NCBI GenBank assembly: GCA_029269725.1
Contig: JARJHS010000012.1
Span: forward strand, 15,664 to 79,663
Length of the DNA: 64,000 nucleotides
Direction: 5' to 3'
Source: Pollutibacter soli
Lineage (GTDB): Bacteria; Bacteroidota; Bacteroidia; Chitinophagales; Chitinophagaceae
Part shown: positions 27,485 through 36,759 of the stretch, piece by piece
Layout: each line of letters starts with the position of its first letter
How positions within the stretch are numbered: the stretch's first letter is position 1
Notes under the pieces: generated by a model
The model's database searches: none
What the model saw: the letters and a program-made list of their open reading frames with translations, nothing else
Told to the model about the DNA's origin: nothing
Position numbers and translations under genes: made by a program

Positions 27485-27678
27485 CGGCACACAACATCGG
27501 CCTCCCAAAATCACGGGAATATGTACTGATCGATGGTTACACAGATGAGCTGTGGTTCAGGCGATAGGAACATGGATCGACTTTGGAATATAACACGACA
27601 GCATAACTTTACTCTGTTAACGTTCCAGGCAGACGGAACATGAAATTACTCAACTGCGCAAGGCCGAGGTCGTTGACT
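27485..27678 (+). repeat. attC-like cassette site G
   Basis: Starts CGGCACACAACATCGGCCTC directly after the stop codon, matching the start of site A, and ends AAGGCCGAGGTCGTTGACT. GGCCTC and GAGG/GGCC pair. It shares AGATGAGCTGTGGTTC and TTTGGAATATAACA with site A, 12.6 kb away. The right core is GTTGACT. Confidence 0.55.
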
Positions 27679-27699
27679 TCTATTTTTTAGTAAGTATAA

Positions 27700-27816
27700 G
27701 CATTCAGACCTCAAGACAACAGTAGGATATCAGGCAAACCTTATATACACAAAGATGCAGATGATGCCCTTGATGCCGCAATTAGAAAAGTGAAGATCAC
27801 AATACCAAGGCTTTAG
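27700..27816 (+). pseudogene. C-terminal remnant of an unidentified protein
   Basis: A 38-codon open stretch with no start codon ends in ...SGKPYIHKDADDALDAAIRK and VKITIPRL before TAG. It has protein-like composition but no recognised family. It lies between attC-like site G and gajA and may be the tail of a gene lost by deletion. Confidence 0.3.
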
Positions 27817-27872
27817 AGCTTTAGTCTGTCTTTTTTAAAATTGGAACCCTTATAGATAATGGAAATTAGAAA

Positions 27873-27903
27873 TTGATTATCTGTCTTACCAAGATTAATT
27901 TTG
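27873..27903 (+). promoter_or_regulatory. Promoter of the Gabija operon
   Basis: TTG (27873-27875), a 20-nt spacer, and TAATTTTG (27896-27903) match the Bacteroidota -33/-7 consensus with the same spacing as the arsR promoter at 58742-58772. The gajA ATG lies 35 bp after the -7 box, so the leader is about 29 nt. Confidence 0.55.
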
Positions 27904-27938
27904 ATGATTAACAACTCTTAACCGTTAAGCGAGCCAAC

Positions 27939-30032
27939 ATGAAAATTTTCAAAATTGAAATCACCAACTACCGTCTTCTGAGAAACTTCTCGGTCGATTT
28001 GGAGGACGAATTGTCCCTTGTTATCGGGAAGAATAATACCGGCAAAACATCAATATTATCTTCTCTAGAAAAGTTTCTAAATCAATCCGAAAAAAATAAA
28101 TTCACCTTTGATGACTTTAATATAGTTTTCAAAAATTCATTGAAAGCTCTCATCAATCAAGCCGATGATTTAAGCGAGGCCGATTATGAGGTTACCCATA
28201 TGTCACTAAAGCTTTTCATAGAATATACAGAAGCAGATAATCTGGCCAACGTTAGCCGGGTTATGATGGACCTCGATCCTGAGAATAACGTAATTGTTCT
28301 TGGCTTTGAGTATTTACTTGATTTTGTGTCTTACAAGAATCTTAAAGAAGATTATCGCACATTTAAAGCAAGGGAAGCCGCTAAAGTTGCCGAAGACGCT
28401 AATTATAAGCCGCTAGATGTTTTCGACTTTTTAAAAAGCAACCACCACAAGTATTTTCGACACAGCCGAAAATCGTACGAGTTTGACAAGTCGACTAGGT
28501 TGATCAATGAGGCAAGTTTCATTGATCTCCTTAAAGAAGAAATCAGCATTAAGGACATTATAAATTTTAAATTCATAAGCGCGAGACGCGATGTAACGAA
28601 TAAAGAATATGATAAAACTTTATCTGGCCAGACTTCAAAGATTTATAAGAAAACTGAAGAGAATGAGGACCGGTCCCAAGCTGTTGAGAAGTTTAAAGAT
28701 ACCCTGACAAATACTGATGTTACTTTAAGCACCATCTATTCAAGTCTCTTCAGAGAGATTATCGATAAAGTAAAAAGCTTCGGCGGAATTAAAAAGAATG
28801 ACTCTGACATCGAAATCATTTCAACTCTTCAACACCGAGAATTATTGGAAGGTAATACCACGGTTGTTTACAGGCACGATACAGATAATCAACTTCCAGA
28901 AAACTACAACGGGTTAGGCTATATGAACCTGATCAGTATGATTTTCGAGATAGAGATACTGGTACATGAGTTCAAACGTGAAAAGGAACGGATCCCGGCA
29001 GACATAAATTTACTTTTCATTGAAGAGCCGGAAGCGCATACCCATCCTCAAATGCAGTACGTTTTCATCAAAAACATCAAACATTTGTTGAAAGAAGGAG
29101 TGGTAAGAAGTGATGGGCAAAGTCGGAACTTACAATATATCATCACGACGCACTCATCACATATAGTCGCTGATAGTGATTTCGCCGATATTAAATATTT
29201 AAAACGGGAAAATAACGACGGAGTTACTGCAAGAAATCTTAAAGACTTAAGAAAAGAGTACGACGAAGAGACTACCCAGTATCAATTTTTGAAACAGTAC
29301 CTGACAATTAGTAGAGCTGAAATATTTTTTGCAGACAAGGCTATTCTGATTGAAGGGGACACTGAAAGAATTCTTATTCCTACGATAATGCGTAAGATCG
29401 ACATTGAGGAACAAAAAAGAATAAAAGATGCGGGTGAAACAGACCCGAATTTGCCTTTACTATCTCAAAATATTTCTATTGTTGAAGTTGGGGCTTATTG
29501 TCACATATTTGAACGTTTTATAGATTTCCTAGGAATAAAGACGTTAATCATAACAGATCTAGATGCTGTTGATGGTGAGGGAAAAAAATGTGAAGTTTCA
29601 GCCGGGGTGTCATATTCGAACGAGGCCATTTCATTTTTTTATGGTGCCGTAAGCCTTGATGATCTGAAAGGCTACACACTTACAAACAAGTGTTTCGATA
29701 AAGCTGCTGGAACATGGACCACAAACAGTGATGGAAAGGTATGTGTTGCATATCAGACCTTAGAGGATGGATATAATGCCAGAAGCTTTGAAGATGGCTT
29801 TATCCAAATTAATCGGGATTTCATAAGGCCTCTGAAAAACGATTTTAAAGCCTTACAAAACAGGGATGATTTTGATGATCCTACAATACAATCTTATGCT
29901 CTTGCAGCAAATTGTATAAAGAAGAAAACCCACTTTGCGTTGGACATCATCTATCATAGTGACCGGATTTTTAGCAATTGGAGAATTCCGTCTTACATAA
30001 AAGAAGGCTTACTATGGCTCAAAAAAGATTAA
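27939..30032 (+). CDS. gajA: Gabija nuclease GajA (OLD-family ATPase-TOPRIM)
   Basis: A 697-residue OLD-family protein. The N-terminal ABC-type ATPase has Walker A GKNNTGKTS (30-38), a signature-like NGLGYMNLISM, Walker B LLFIEEPEAHTHP (about 357-368) and the H-loop TTHSSHIVAD. The C-terminal TOPRIM nuclease domain has LIEGDTE (about E472) and LIITDLDAV (about 536-544). With the adjoining UvrD-like gene this is the gene pair of the Gabija anti-phage system, in which GajA is a nuclease controlled by nucleotide levels. It is longer than the described Bacillus GajA (about 580 residues), so a lone class 2 OLD nuclease remains possible. Confidence 0.85.
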   Translation: MKIFKIEITNYRLLRNFSVDLEDELSLVIGKNNTGKTSILSSLEKFLNQSEKNKFTFDDFNIVFKNSLKALINQADDLSEADYEVTHMSLKLFIEYTEADNLANVSRVMMDLDPENNVIVLGFEYLLDFVSYKNLKEDYRTFKAREAAKVAEDANYKPLDVFDFLKSNHHKYFRHSRKSYEFDKSTRLINEASFIDLLKEEISIKDIINFKFISARRDVTNKEYDKTLSGQTSKIYKKTEENEDRSQAVEKFKDTLTNTDVTLSTIYSSLFREIIDKVKSFGGIKKNDSDIEIISTLQHRELLEGNTTVVYRHDTDNQLPENYNGLGYMNLISMIFEIEILVHEFKREKERIPADINLLFIEEPEAHTHPQMQYVFIKNIKHLLKEGVVRSDGQSRNLQYIITTHSSHIVADSDFADIKYLKRENNDGVTARNLKDLRKEYDEETTQYQFLKQYLTISRAEIFFADKAILIEGDTERILIPTIMRKIDIEEQKRIKDAGETDPNLPLLSQNISIVEVGAYCHIFERFIDFLGIKTLIITDLDAVDGEGKKCEVSAGVSYSNEAISFFYGAVSLDDLKGYTLTNKCFDKAAGTWTTNSDGKVCVAYQTLEDGYNARSFEDGFIQINRDFIRPLKNDFKALQNRDDFDDPTIQSYALAANCIKKKTHFALDIIYHSDRIFSNWRIPSYIKEGLLWLKKD

Positions 30033-31942
30033 CTCTCGAAACGGAAGTCCAGAGCGTTCTTGAAAAGATAGACGCCGGACGCAACTTCCTATTAAGTGGC
30101 GGAGCCGGCAGCGGGAAAACTTATTCGCTTGTGCAGGTTATCAAACAGGTTTTAACTGAGCACCCAGAGGTTAAAGTCGCCTGCATGACGTATACTAATG
30201 CAGCCGTAAGGGAAATAGAACAACGGGTAGATCATAAAAACCTTACAGTTTCAACAATCCATGATTTCCTTTGGGATAACATCCAGCATTTTCAAAAAGA
30301 GTTAAAATCATGTCTTATAGGATTGGCAAACGATCCCGATGAGAAAAGAATACAAATTGACGACGGGGATCATATTCCTGAAGATTATTTCAATGCCCAA
30401 CCAGATGGAATTCAATATAAGGAATTTTTGAGGCTGAAAGAGGGTATCATTTCACACGATGAGCTTTTAATCCTGGCAAATAAACTCTTCGAAAAATATC
30501 CTAAAATCAGCAAAATATTAAAGGATAAGTTCAAATATATTTTCATAGACGAATATCAAGACACTAACAGTTTAGTTATTCAGATATTTTTAGAACACTT
30601 CAAAAAAAGCGACAAAAAAAATGTAATCGGCTTCTTTGGAGATGCAATGCAATCGATCTACGATGATGGTATCGGAAATCTTGATTTTTACAAAGGCGAT
30701 AACGATGATCAGGTAGCCGAAATAAAGAAAACACAAAATCGCAGAAACCCCGAAAAAGTTATTTCTCTCGCCAACTTGTTAAGGACAGATGGAATTACGC
30801 AGATTCCTTCAGCTGATCCCGCAGCTCCGAATATGATTGCTGGCGTCGTCAAACAAGGAAATATAAAATTTATTCATTCAGCAAATGATGATTTCAAGCG
30901 GGTTAAGGATTACCTCAAAAATACTTTATCCTGGCCGATTGATGACCCCGCCAAAACAAAGGAACTCAATTTAACACATAATTTAATTGCAGATAAGGCG
31001 GAGTTTCGGACACTAATGGATATTTACGACAGAGATCAAATTTTGAGCTACAGAAACCGGATAAAAAAATACATAAAAGACAAAGGCATTACCGACGATT
31101 TTTCCGCGAATACTTTTGGCGAAGTCATAGACATTCTAAAGCAGGGAAAGTCAGGAGCTGCACTTACTCCAATAAATCCAACAGCAGGAATGCAGACGTT
31201 TATTAATGGGCACACTGCTCTATTTAATATTGCGTTGGCTTACAACTATGCAGCGTTTCTAAAAATTTATGTCGATAAGGATCAACTCATTGATGATAAA
31301 AAACAATCGCAAGAGGAGGAAAGCCGAAAGGGATCCAAAAGAGATAACCTGATAAAACATCTTTTTAAAATTCAAACCAATATAGATCTATACACCAATA
31401 AGCAATATAACGAGTTTTTAAGGGCTACGGATTTTCGAACACAGATCACAAGTATTGAAGACAAGAGGAAATTAAAGCGGAATATTGAAACACTTATGAA
31501 TGTTGGTGACAAAACTATTGAAGAAGTAATCAATGAAGCTCATGAGCTTGGTATTTGCCTGATTGATGAACCTCTTGAAAGATTTATGCGAGACAAAAAG
31601 TATGTTTATGATCGAGTAAAGGAGGTGAAGTATAAAGAGTTTCAAAAATTATACGATTATCTTGAAGGGCACACACCATTTTCAACGCAGCATAAAACGA
31701 AAGGAACAGAATTCCATACTATTTTAGTTATACTAGATAATGGTGGATGGAATCATTACAACTTCGCCAATTTATTTTTGAACTCAGGTACTCCATCTGT
31801 TTTAGCAAGAACACAAAAGATATTTTACGTTTGTTGCACACGTGCAATGGAAAATCTGTGCGTTTTCTTTCACAATCCGAGCGTCCAAGTTATCGACAAA
31901 GCAAAACAATGGTTTGGCGACGAAAACGTCATTAGCATTTAA
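30014..31942 (+). CDS. gajB: Gabija helicase GajB (UvrD-like SF1 helicase)
   Basis: About 642 residues from ATG 30014, which overlaps the end of gajA by 19 bp, implying translational coupling. SF1A helicase motifs are visible: Walker A GGAGSGKT (29-36), YTNAAVREIEQR (motif Ia), FIDEYQDT (about 177-184), GDAMQSIYDDG (motif III), HKTKGTEFHTILV (motif V) and YVCCTRAMENL (motif VI). No nuclease domain is attached. In Gabija, GajB assembles with the GajA tetramer and responds to DNA ends, depleting nucleotides. An upstream in-frame ATG-like start at 29978 lies well inside gajA and is less likely. Confidence 0.85.
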   Translation: MAQKRLTLETEVQSVLEKIDAGRNFLLSGGAGSGKTYSLVQVIKQVLTEHPEVKVACMTYTNAAVREIEQRVDHKNLTVSTIHDFLWDNIQHFQKELKSCLIGLANDPDEKRIQIDDGDHIPEDYFNAQPDGIQYKEFLRLKEGIISHDELLILANKLFEKYPKISKILKDKFKYIFIDEYQDTNSLVIQIFLEHFKKSDKKNVIGFFGDAMQSIYDDGIGNLDFYKGDNDDQVAEIKKTQNRRNPEKVISLANLLRTDGITQIPSADPAAPNMIAGVVKQGNIKFIHSANDDFKRVKDYLKNTLSWPIDDPAKTKELNLTHNLIADKAEFRTLMDIYDRDQILSYRNRIKKYIKDKGITDDFSANTFGEVIDILKQGKSGAALTPINPTAGMQTFINGHTALFNIALAYNYAAFLKIYVDKDQLIDDKKQSQEEESRKGSKRDNLIKHLFKIQTNIDLYTNKQYNEFLRATDFRTQITSIEDKRKLKRNIETLMNVGDKTIEEVINEAHELGICLIDEPLERFMRDKKYVYDRVKEVKYKEFQKLYDYLEGHTPFSTQHKTKGTEFHTILVILDNGGWNHYNFANLFLNSGTPSVLARTQKIFYVCCTRAMENLCVFFHNPSVQVIDKAKQWFGDENVISI

Positions 31943-32431
31943 GACATTCTATTCCTAGATGACAGTCAAAATCGGCTTTTTATAAAGCGCGTTTAATAAT
32001 CATTAATCATATCCCATTTCAATCTGTCTTCTTGATGTCCGGTTTATACTATCCCCGTTTGCCGTCAAATGTTCACTCCTGCTCGTCACCGGCTGCAAGC
32101 AGCCTTTTTCAAATGCCTGTGAAAAAAGGGTGTAAACACCGTTGTTTTTTGAACCAATAAAATTTAATTTAATGGAAAAGCTTTTATCGTGAATCTATTG
32201 CGATGCAGGTTTGAATTGTTGAGATTTAATGTTGATACTATTGGATCTAAGAGTAACAAAATAGATTTGGCTATCAGCTTGCGGGAATTTATTGTTCTTA
32301 GGAGTTATCTCAAGCCCATAAGTATATAAAAAATCCTTTCAAACAGGAGTTGAAAACGATGAAAATCTCTGCCCAAAACATGCAGTTATAAATTGTGTGG
32401 TTAAAACGTCGAAAGTGTAAACGATATTTTT
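31943..32431. other. Intergenic region, nothing recognised
   Basis: About 490 bp without a supported gene, RNA, palindrome or cassette-type core. No right-hand attC-like element follows gajB, so the Gabija pair does not look like a simple cassette. Confidence 0.5.
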
Positions 32432-33331
32432 ATGAGAATAAATATTCAAGTCAGAAGAGTTGTTATTTTATCGATTGTTCTGTCAATAATATCTAATCTA
32501 ACTATTGCACAACAGTCTATCCTCCTTAAGCTTTATACAACATTTCTTATAAGCTGTGAAAGAAATCTTTATTCGGATGCTTACTTAAAAAGCGAAAATG
32601 CTTTTTTTGATTCTGAGTTTAAAAAATTATCGCCCGAAAAACAATTGACCTTTAAGAGTGAATTGATTAAGACAAATACGATGCTATCAATAGAAAATAA
32701 ACGAGCGATTCAAGCTAAGGATTGGAATCCTTCCGAGTTGTCGTCAAAAGTGACTTGCAATTTTATTTTTCATGGAATGACTTTGGGTTCTGAACCCATA
32801 ATAAAAGCACTCGATGCGATGGATGCAAAAGAGATTTCGGATATGAAGGGTATTTTGAAATTATTAGGTTATAATACTAATGTAACTAGTGAAATTAACG
32901 CCAGTACAAAAAATTTGATTGATGAATTTTTAAACGAGGATTGTTTTACCAATGAAAGGAGAATATGTTGGGGTACGGACTTAAGCTATCGGGTGAGAAA
33001 AAAAATGTATTTAGATACGTATCTAAAGATCAGGTTCGGCAAAGCGCTTCCGTCGCCATCTAAGATTTTTCTTAAAGAACGAAACGGCGAGTTAAAGGAA
33101 GTAACTCTTGAAGAGTTAAATAAAAAAATGGAAGAAGCTGAAAATGAAGGATGTCACATCAAAGAAATGTGTTCTAATGAAAAAGAGAGGTCAGTAAGTG
33201 GTGAAATGGAATGTTCAAACGGCTTTTCATTTAAGATTAGCTCAAATGGAAATTCATTTGCAATTAGTTTTAAATCTTTTGGAATTGAGTATGACAATGG
33301 AAAATTAAAAGTATCACTTGAATTTCCTTAA
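32432..33331 (+). CDS. Secreted protein of unknown function
   Basis: A 299-residue protein with a hydrophobic N-terminal segment (about 8-25, ending TIAQ), so probably exported. I do not recognise the family. There are six or more cysteines (near CERN, TCNF, EDCF, RICW, GCHI, MCSN, MECS), enough for disulfides. A charged helix (LEELNKKMEEAENEGC, about 230-246) precedes a beta-rich C-terminus with SISNG-type repeats. The gene is AT-rich and stands alone; its neighbours give no functional hint. Confidence 0.65.
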   Translation: MRINIQVRRVVILSIVLSIISNLTIAQQSILLKLYTTFLISCERNLYSDAYLKSENAFFDSEFKKLSPEKQLTFKSELIKTNTMLSIENKRAIQAKDWNPSELSSKVTCNFIFHGMTLGSEPIIKALDAMDAKEISDMKGILKLLGYNTNVTSEINASTKNLIDEFLNEDCFTNERRICWGTDLSYRVRKKMYLDTYLKIRFGKALPSPSKIFLKERNGELKEVTLEELNKKMEEAENEGCHIKEMCSNEKERSVSGEMECSNGFSFKISSNGNSFAISFKSFGIEYDNGKLKVSLEFP

Positions 33332-33695
33332 ACAATACAATAATCCAAGATCCAACTTGTACCTCAAAAAATGTTGATTGTATACATTATTAAGACAATA
33401 TTTAATTGAGCACCTTTTACTTGAAATTGTTTGCCATTTGGATATGCATACAACATCATTTTTCTGAAGTATGGGCTGATAAAATTATCTGCTTGTCTTT
33501 GAGCTATAATACAGACAACAGGAAAGGGGCTTGGCTTGTGAATATGAGATCGACAATTTTTCATTACTCAGATGAAATGCCGGGTCGATTGAATATGACT
33601 TCTCCTACTTGGCAGCGCTGCGAGCGCTAAGTGTGGTGTCTTGTAAATGACCTGTCTTTACATATAATGGGATATGATATTTATGATATCGCAGG
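33332..33695. other. Intergenic region, nothing recognised
   Basis: No convincing gene on either strand; short open frames of 66-74 codons lack recognisable products and overlap each other. CTTGGCAGCGCTGCGAGCGCTAAG, near 33608-33631, is a weak dyad. Confidence 0.4.
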
Positions 33696-34130
33696 TCACT
33701 GCTCTTTTTCTGGAAAGGCTCTTATGTTGGGTTTTGAAATAATCTCAACATCGTTAGGTATAGATATATCAAAAAGACTTTGCCATGCTCCGGAAATTCG
33801 TTGTGGTGAGAAATCAAAGTCACGGCTAAAATGTCTCCAGTTTTTGAGTAAGAAACAATTGAGTTTCGGGTTAAATTTTACTCCCGCAGCTTCTTCATCT
33901 CCTTTTTTCATGGGTCTTATTTTCCATAATTCAACAATGCATAAGGCTTTGCCGGCATTTTTCCCAACGGAGTTTGTTTTACCGCAGCAGATAACTATAT
34001 CACCACGATATTTAAAAGTTCTGAACCTGGTCTCTATCGTTTTTTCTCCGTTCTTTATCCAATCCGCATATGGTGCGCCTGGATAATCGTTCATAATTAA
34101 AGCCTTGTATATTCTTTGCTTTTCTGCCAT
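33696..34130 (-). CDS. ASCH-domain protein
   Basis: About 144 residues from the ATG at 34130; a Met eight codons upstream would add a short hydrophobic extension. The N-terminal half fits the ASCH/PUA-like fold: YADWIKNGEKTIETRFRTFKYRGDIVICCGK, where the GEKTIETR strand and the following CCGK strand are typical, then ALCIVELWKIRPM. ASCH domains bind RNA or modified nucleosides; some hydrolyse N4-acetylcytidine. Here the function is not known. The C-terminal ISGAWQSLFDI stretch also fits the family. Confidence 0.75.
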   Translation of the reverse strand: MAEKQRIYKALIMNDYPGAPYADWIKNGEKTIETRFRTFKYRGDIVICCGKTNSVGKNAGKALCIVELWKIRPMKKGDEEAAGVKFNPKLNCFLLKNWRHFSRDFDFSPQRISGAWQSLFDISIPNDVEIISKPNIRAFPEKEQ

Positions 34131-34223
34131 TAAGAGAAATACTACAATTGCCATTCCTGGAGCTGAAAGATCCTTATCGCCTGTAACCTTCCAAATAGTT
34201 TAATAGTCATATGGAAAAAGGGC

Positions 34224-36704
34224 ATGGCCAAAAAACTAACTCCTTCCACAAATCTGACCCGCCACATCCAGGATCTCTTCAGAACACTCCCTCACCCCGC
34301 CATCCTCAAAAACTACCTCAAAACCGCCACCCGCAACCTTTCGAAAAACAAATTTTTCACAACCCTGAATGTCTTTGGCCTGGCACTGGGCATGTCGCTC
34401 AACCTGCTGTGGGTGGCCATGGTGGTATTCGTATACCAGTTTGACAACTTCCATCCCAATAAAAAGCAGATTTTTCGGATCATTACCCATGTACGCGACC
34501 GGGATGAGAATCCGTCGTTTGCATCAACGCCAGTCAGTACTGCTGAGTTGCTGAAAGGCAATTTCAGCGGAGTTGAAAAAGTGGTTCGGATAAATCAATC
34601 CCTTCCCAAAACTGTTCGTTATGCGGAATTTGATTTCCAGGTAAAAGGATATTTTGCGGATGCAGCGTATCTCTCCATGTTTAACTTCCCACTGCTGCGT
34701 GGCAACCCGGCCACTTCGCTGGCGCGGCCCAATACGATGGTGATTACCGAGGCCGCAGCGGCCCGGATCTTTGGTGACAGGGACCCGATGGGCGAAATCG
34801 TAGCCATCAAGCCCTATGGTGATGTGATGATCACCGGTATCCTGAAAGACATGCCGAAGAACACGCACCTGAAGGCGGAGGTTTTGGTCTCATTCGCTAC
34901 ACTCACTTCTCATCTTGGTGCGTCTTTTACCAACGATGAAAAGAACTGGAGTAATTTTCACAACTCATACGTATACCTGCAGCTCGCTGACAACGCACGT
35001 CCCGCTGCCATCGAAGTTTTTCTCAACCGGGTGGCAAAAGAAAAATATACGAAACCGGAGTATAAAGCATCGTTCGAATTGCAACGGTTCGACAAAATCG
35101 TTCCCGGGCCCGAGCTGGACAATGACATGGGCAACGAATGGAGTTACCAGGAAATATTGCTCATGGGAGTTCTGCCGATGATTATACTATTAGCGGCCTG
35201 CAGCAACTACGTCAGCCTCGCCATATCCCAGTCGCTGAAGCGTATGAAAGAGGTTGGTGTTCGTAAGGTGATGGGCGCACAGAAGCGACAGATCTTTACA
35301 CAGTTTGTGTTGGAAAGTACGATCATCATGCTGGTGGCCGTAATACTGTCGTATTGTTTCTTTCAGATCATTCGCAGTAAAACCATCTCGCTTGTCGCCG
35401 AAACTGATGTCGATCTGAGTCCCGGCCCGGGAACCTTTGTTGGTTTCATCGTCTTCGCGATACTTGTTGGCCTGGTGTCGGGCATTGTTCCTGCACTCCA
35501 TTTTTCAAAGCTGGGTGCCATCCTTGCACTGAAAGGGAAGGAGCTGCACACAAAAAGGAGCGGCCGGTTTTCCTTACGAAAGCTGGTGATCACCCTGCAA
35601 TTCATGCTATCACTTGGTTTTGTTTTTGCGGTGGCGGTTACGGTACAACAGCATCGGTACTCGAGAAATTATGACCTGGGATTCGACCAGCAGAACATAT
35701 TCAACGTTGATCTGCAACAGGCCAATCCGCAGCTGGTTAAAAATGAATTTCAAAAACTTTCCTTCGTTTCGCAAATCTCGATGTCGTCGCACGCGCCGGG
35801 CGTCGGAAAGGTGCCAGGGTTCTATGTGAAACGTCTGGCCAGTGCAGATTCCATAAAAGCAAACGCGATATCGATCGATGAAAATTTTATCACCAACATG
35901 GGTCTGAAACTTGTGCTGGGAAGAAATTTCAGCAACGATGCTAATGAAAACCAGCGATTGATCATCGTCAATGAAACATTTGCAAAAAAGCTGAGTCCGG
36001 AGAATGCTTCAGGAGCTATCAATCAGGTGATCATTGTGCCCGACCTGCCTGCCGGCAGGCAAGGTAAAAGAGAAGTGCGGGTAGCGGGTATGGTGAAAGA
36101 TTTTCACTACGCAAGCCTGCAAGCGCCTATTGGAAACTTCTTCTTCGAATATGCACCGGAGAAATTCAGCTATGCGAATTTTCACCTGCAAACCACCAAC
36201 AAGCCCCAAGCTTTCCTGGACATGGGCGCCGTGTGGAAAGCTGTCGGGAACCGCAATCCATTTAAAGGTGAATTTCTCGCCGACCAGATACGCGATGCCT
36301 ATTCGTTTTACAACAGCACTATGAAGATGTGGGGATTCCTTGGAGTATTGGCCATCACCATAGCCTGCCTGGGATTATTGGGCACAGTCGTGTTCACCAT
36401 TAAAAACCGGATCAAGGAAGTGAGCATCCGGAAGGTGATGGGCGCCTCTTCCGGACAACTGGTGTTCATGCTATCGAGGGACTTTATAACGCTGCTGGCC
36501 ATCGCGGGCCTTATCGCGATTCCCTGTGTGTATGTGCTGATGGAACTGATGCTGCAGGAGGGACAGTATTACCATGCGCCGATCGGAGTCTTTGAAATCA
36601 TCCTCAGCCTCGCGGTCGTGTTGATCCTCGGACTAACCACCATCTTCTCGCAAACCTGGAAGGCGGCGAATACAAATCCGGTGGAGAATCTCAGGGCGGA
36701 GTGA
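34224..36704 (+). CDS. FtsX/MacB-like ABC transporter permease
   Basis: An 826-residue permease of the type common in Bacteroidota: two FtsX modules, each with an extracytoplasmic MacB-PCD domain and a core of three or four helices. The first helix follows SKNKFFTTLNVFGLALGMS; helices then lie near 310-335, 370-390, 410-435, 465-485 and three at 700-815. Family hallmarks are RMKEVGVRKVMGAQKRQI and IKEVSIRKVMGASSGQL. No ATPase gene is adjacent. The substrate is unknown. A DLPAGRQG peptide near residue 610 is encoded by an inserted palindromic repeat (36046-36061), and the reading frame is kept. Confidence 0.85.
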   Translation: MAKKLTPSTNLTRHIQDLFRTLPHPAILKNYLKTATRNLSKNKFFTTLNVFGLALGMSLNLLWVAMVVFVYQFDNFHPNKKQIFRIITHVRDRDENPSFASTPVSTAELLKGNFSGVEKVVRINQSLPKTVRYAEFDFQVKGYFADAAYLSMFNFPLLRGNPATSLARPNTMVITEAAAARIFGDRDPMGEIVAIKPYGDVMITGILKDMPKNTHLKAEVLVSFATLTSHLGASFTNDEKNWSNFHNSYVYLQLADNARPAAIEVFLNRVAKEKYTKPEYKASFELQRFDKIVPGPELDNDMGNEWSYQEILLMGVLPMIILLAACSNYVSLAISQSLKRMKEVGVRKVMGAQKRQIFTQFVLESTIIMLVAVILSYCFFQIIRSKTISLVAETDVDLSPGPGTFVGFIVFAILVGLVSGIVPALHFSKLGAILALKGKELHTKRSGRFSLRKLVITLQFMLSLGFVFAVAVTVQQHRYSRNYDLGFDQQNIFNVDLQQANPQLVKNEFQKLSFVSQISMSSHAPGVGKVPGFYVKRLASADSIKANAISIDENFITNMGLKLVLGRNFSNDANENQRLIIVNETFAKKLSPENASGAINQVIIVPDLPAGRQGKREVRVAGMVKDFHYASLQAPIGNFFFEYAPEKFSYANFHLQTTNKPQAFLDMGAVWKAVGNRNPFKGEFLADQIRDAYSFYNSTMKMWGFLGVLAITIACLGLLGTVVFTIKNRIKEVSIRKVMGASSGQLVFMLSRDFITLLAIAGLIAIPCVYVLMELMLQEGQYYHAPIGVFEIILSLAVVLILGLTTIFSQTWKAANTNPVENLRAE
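36046..36061. repeat. In-frame palindromic repeat inside the permease gene
   Basis: TGCCTGCCGGCAGGCA, flanked by CC and AGG, lies inside the coding sequence and is read as LPAGRQG. The same CCTGCCTGCCGGCAGGCAAG occurs in attC-like site C (about 17411-17430), so this is a dispersed repeat that has entered a gene without breaking it. Confidence 0.75.
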
Positions 36705-36759
36705 TTGTCGCAACCAGGTCTTCACTTTTTTTTTGAACAACGTAGATTCTAAGTTGGCC

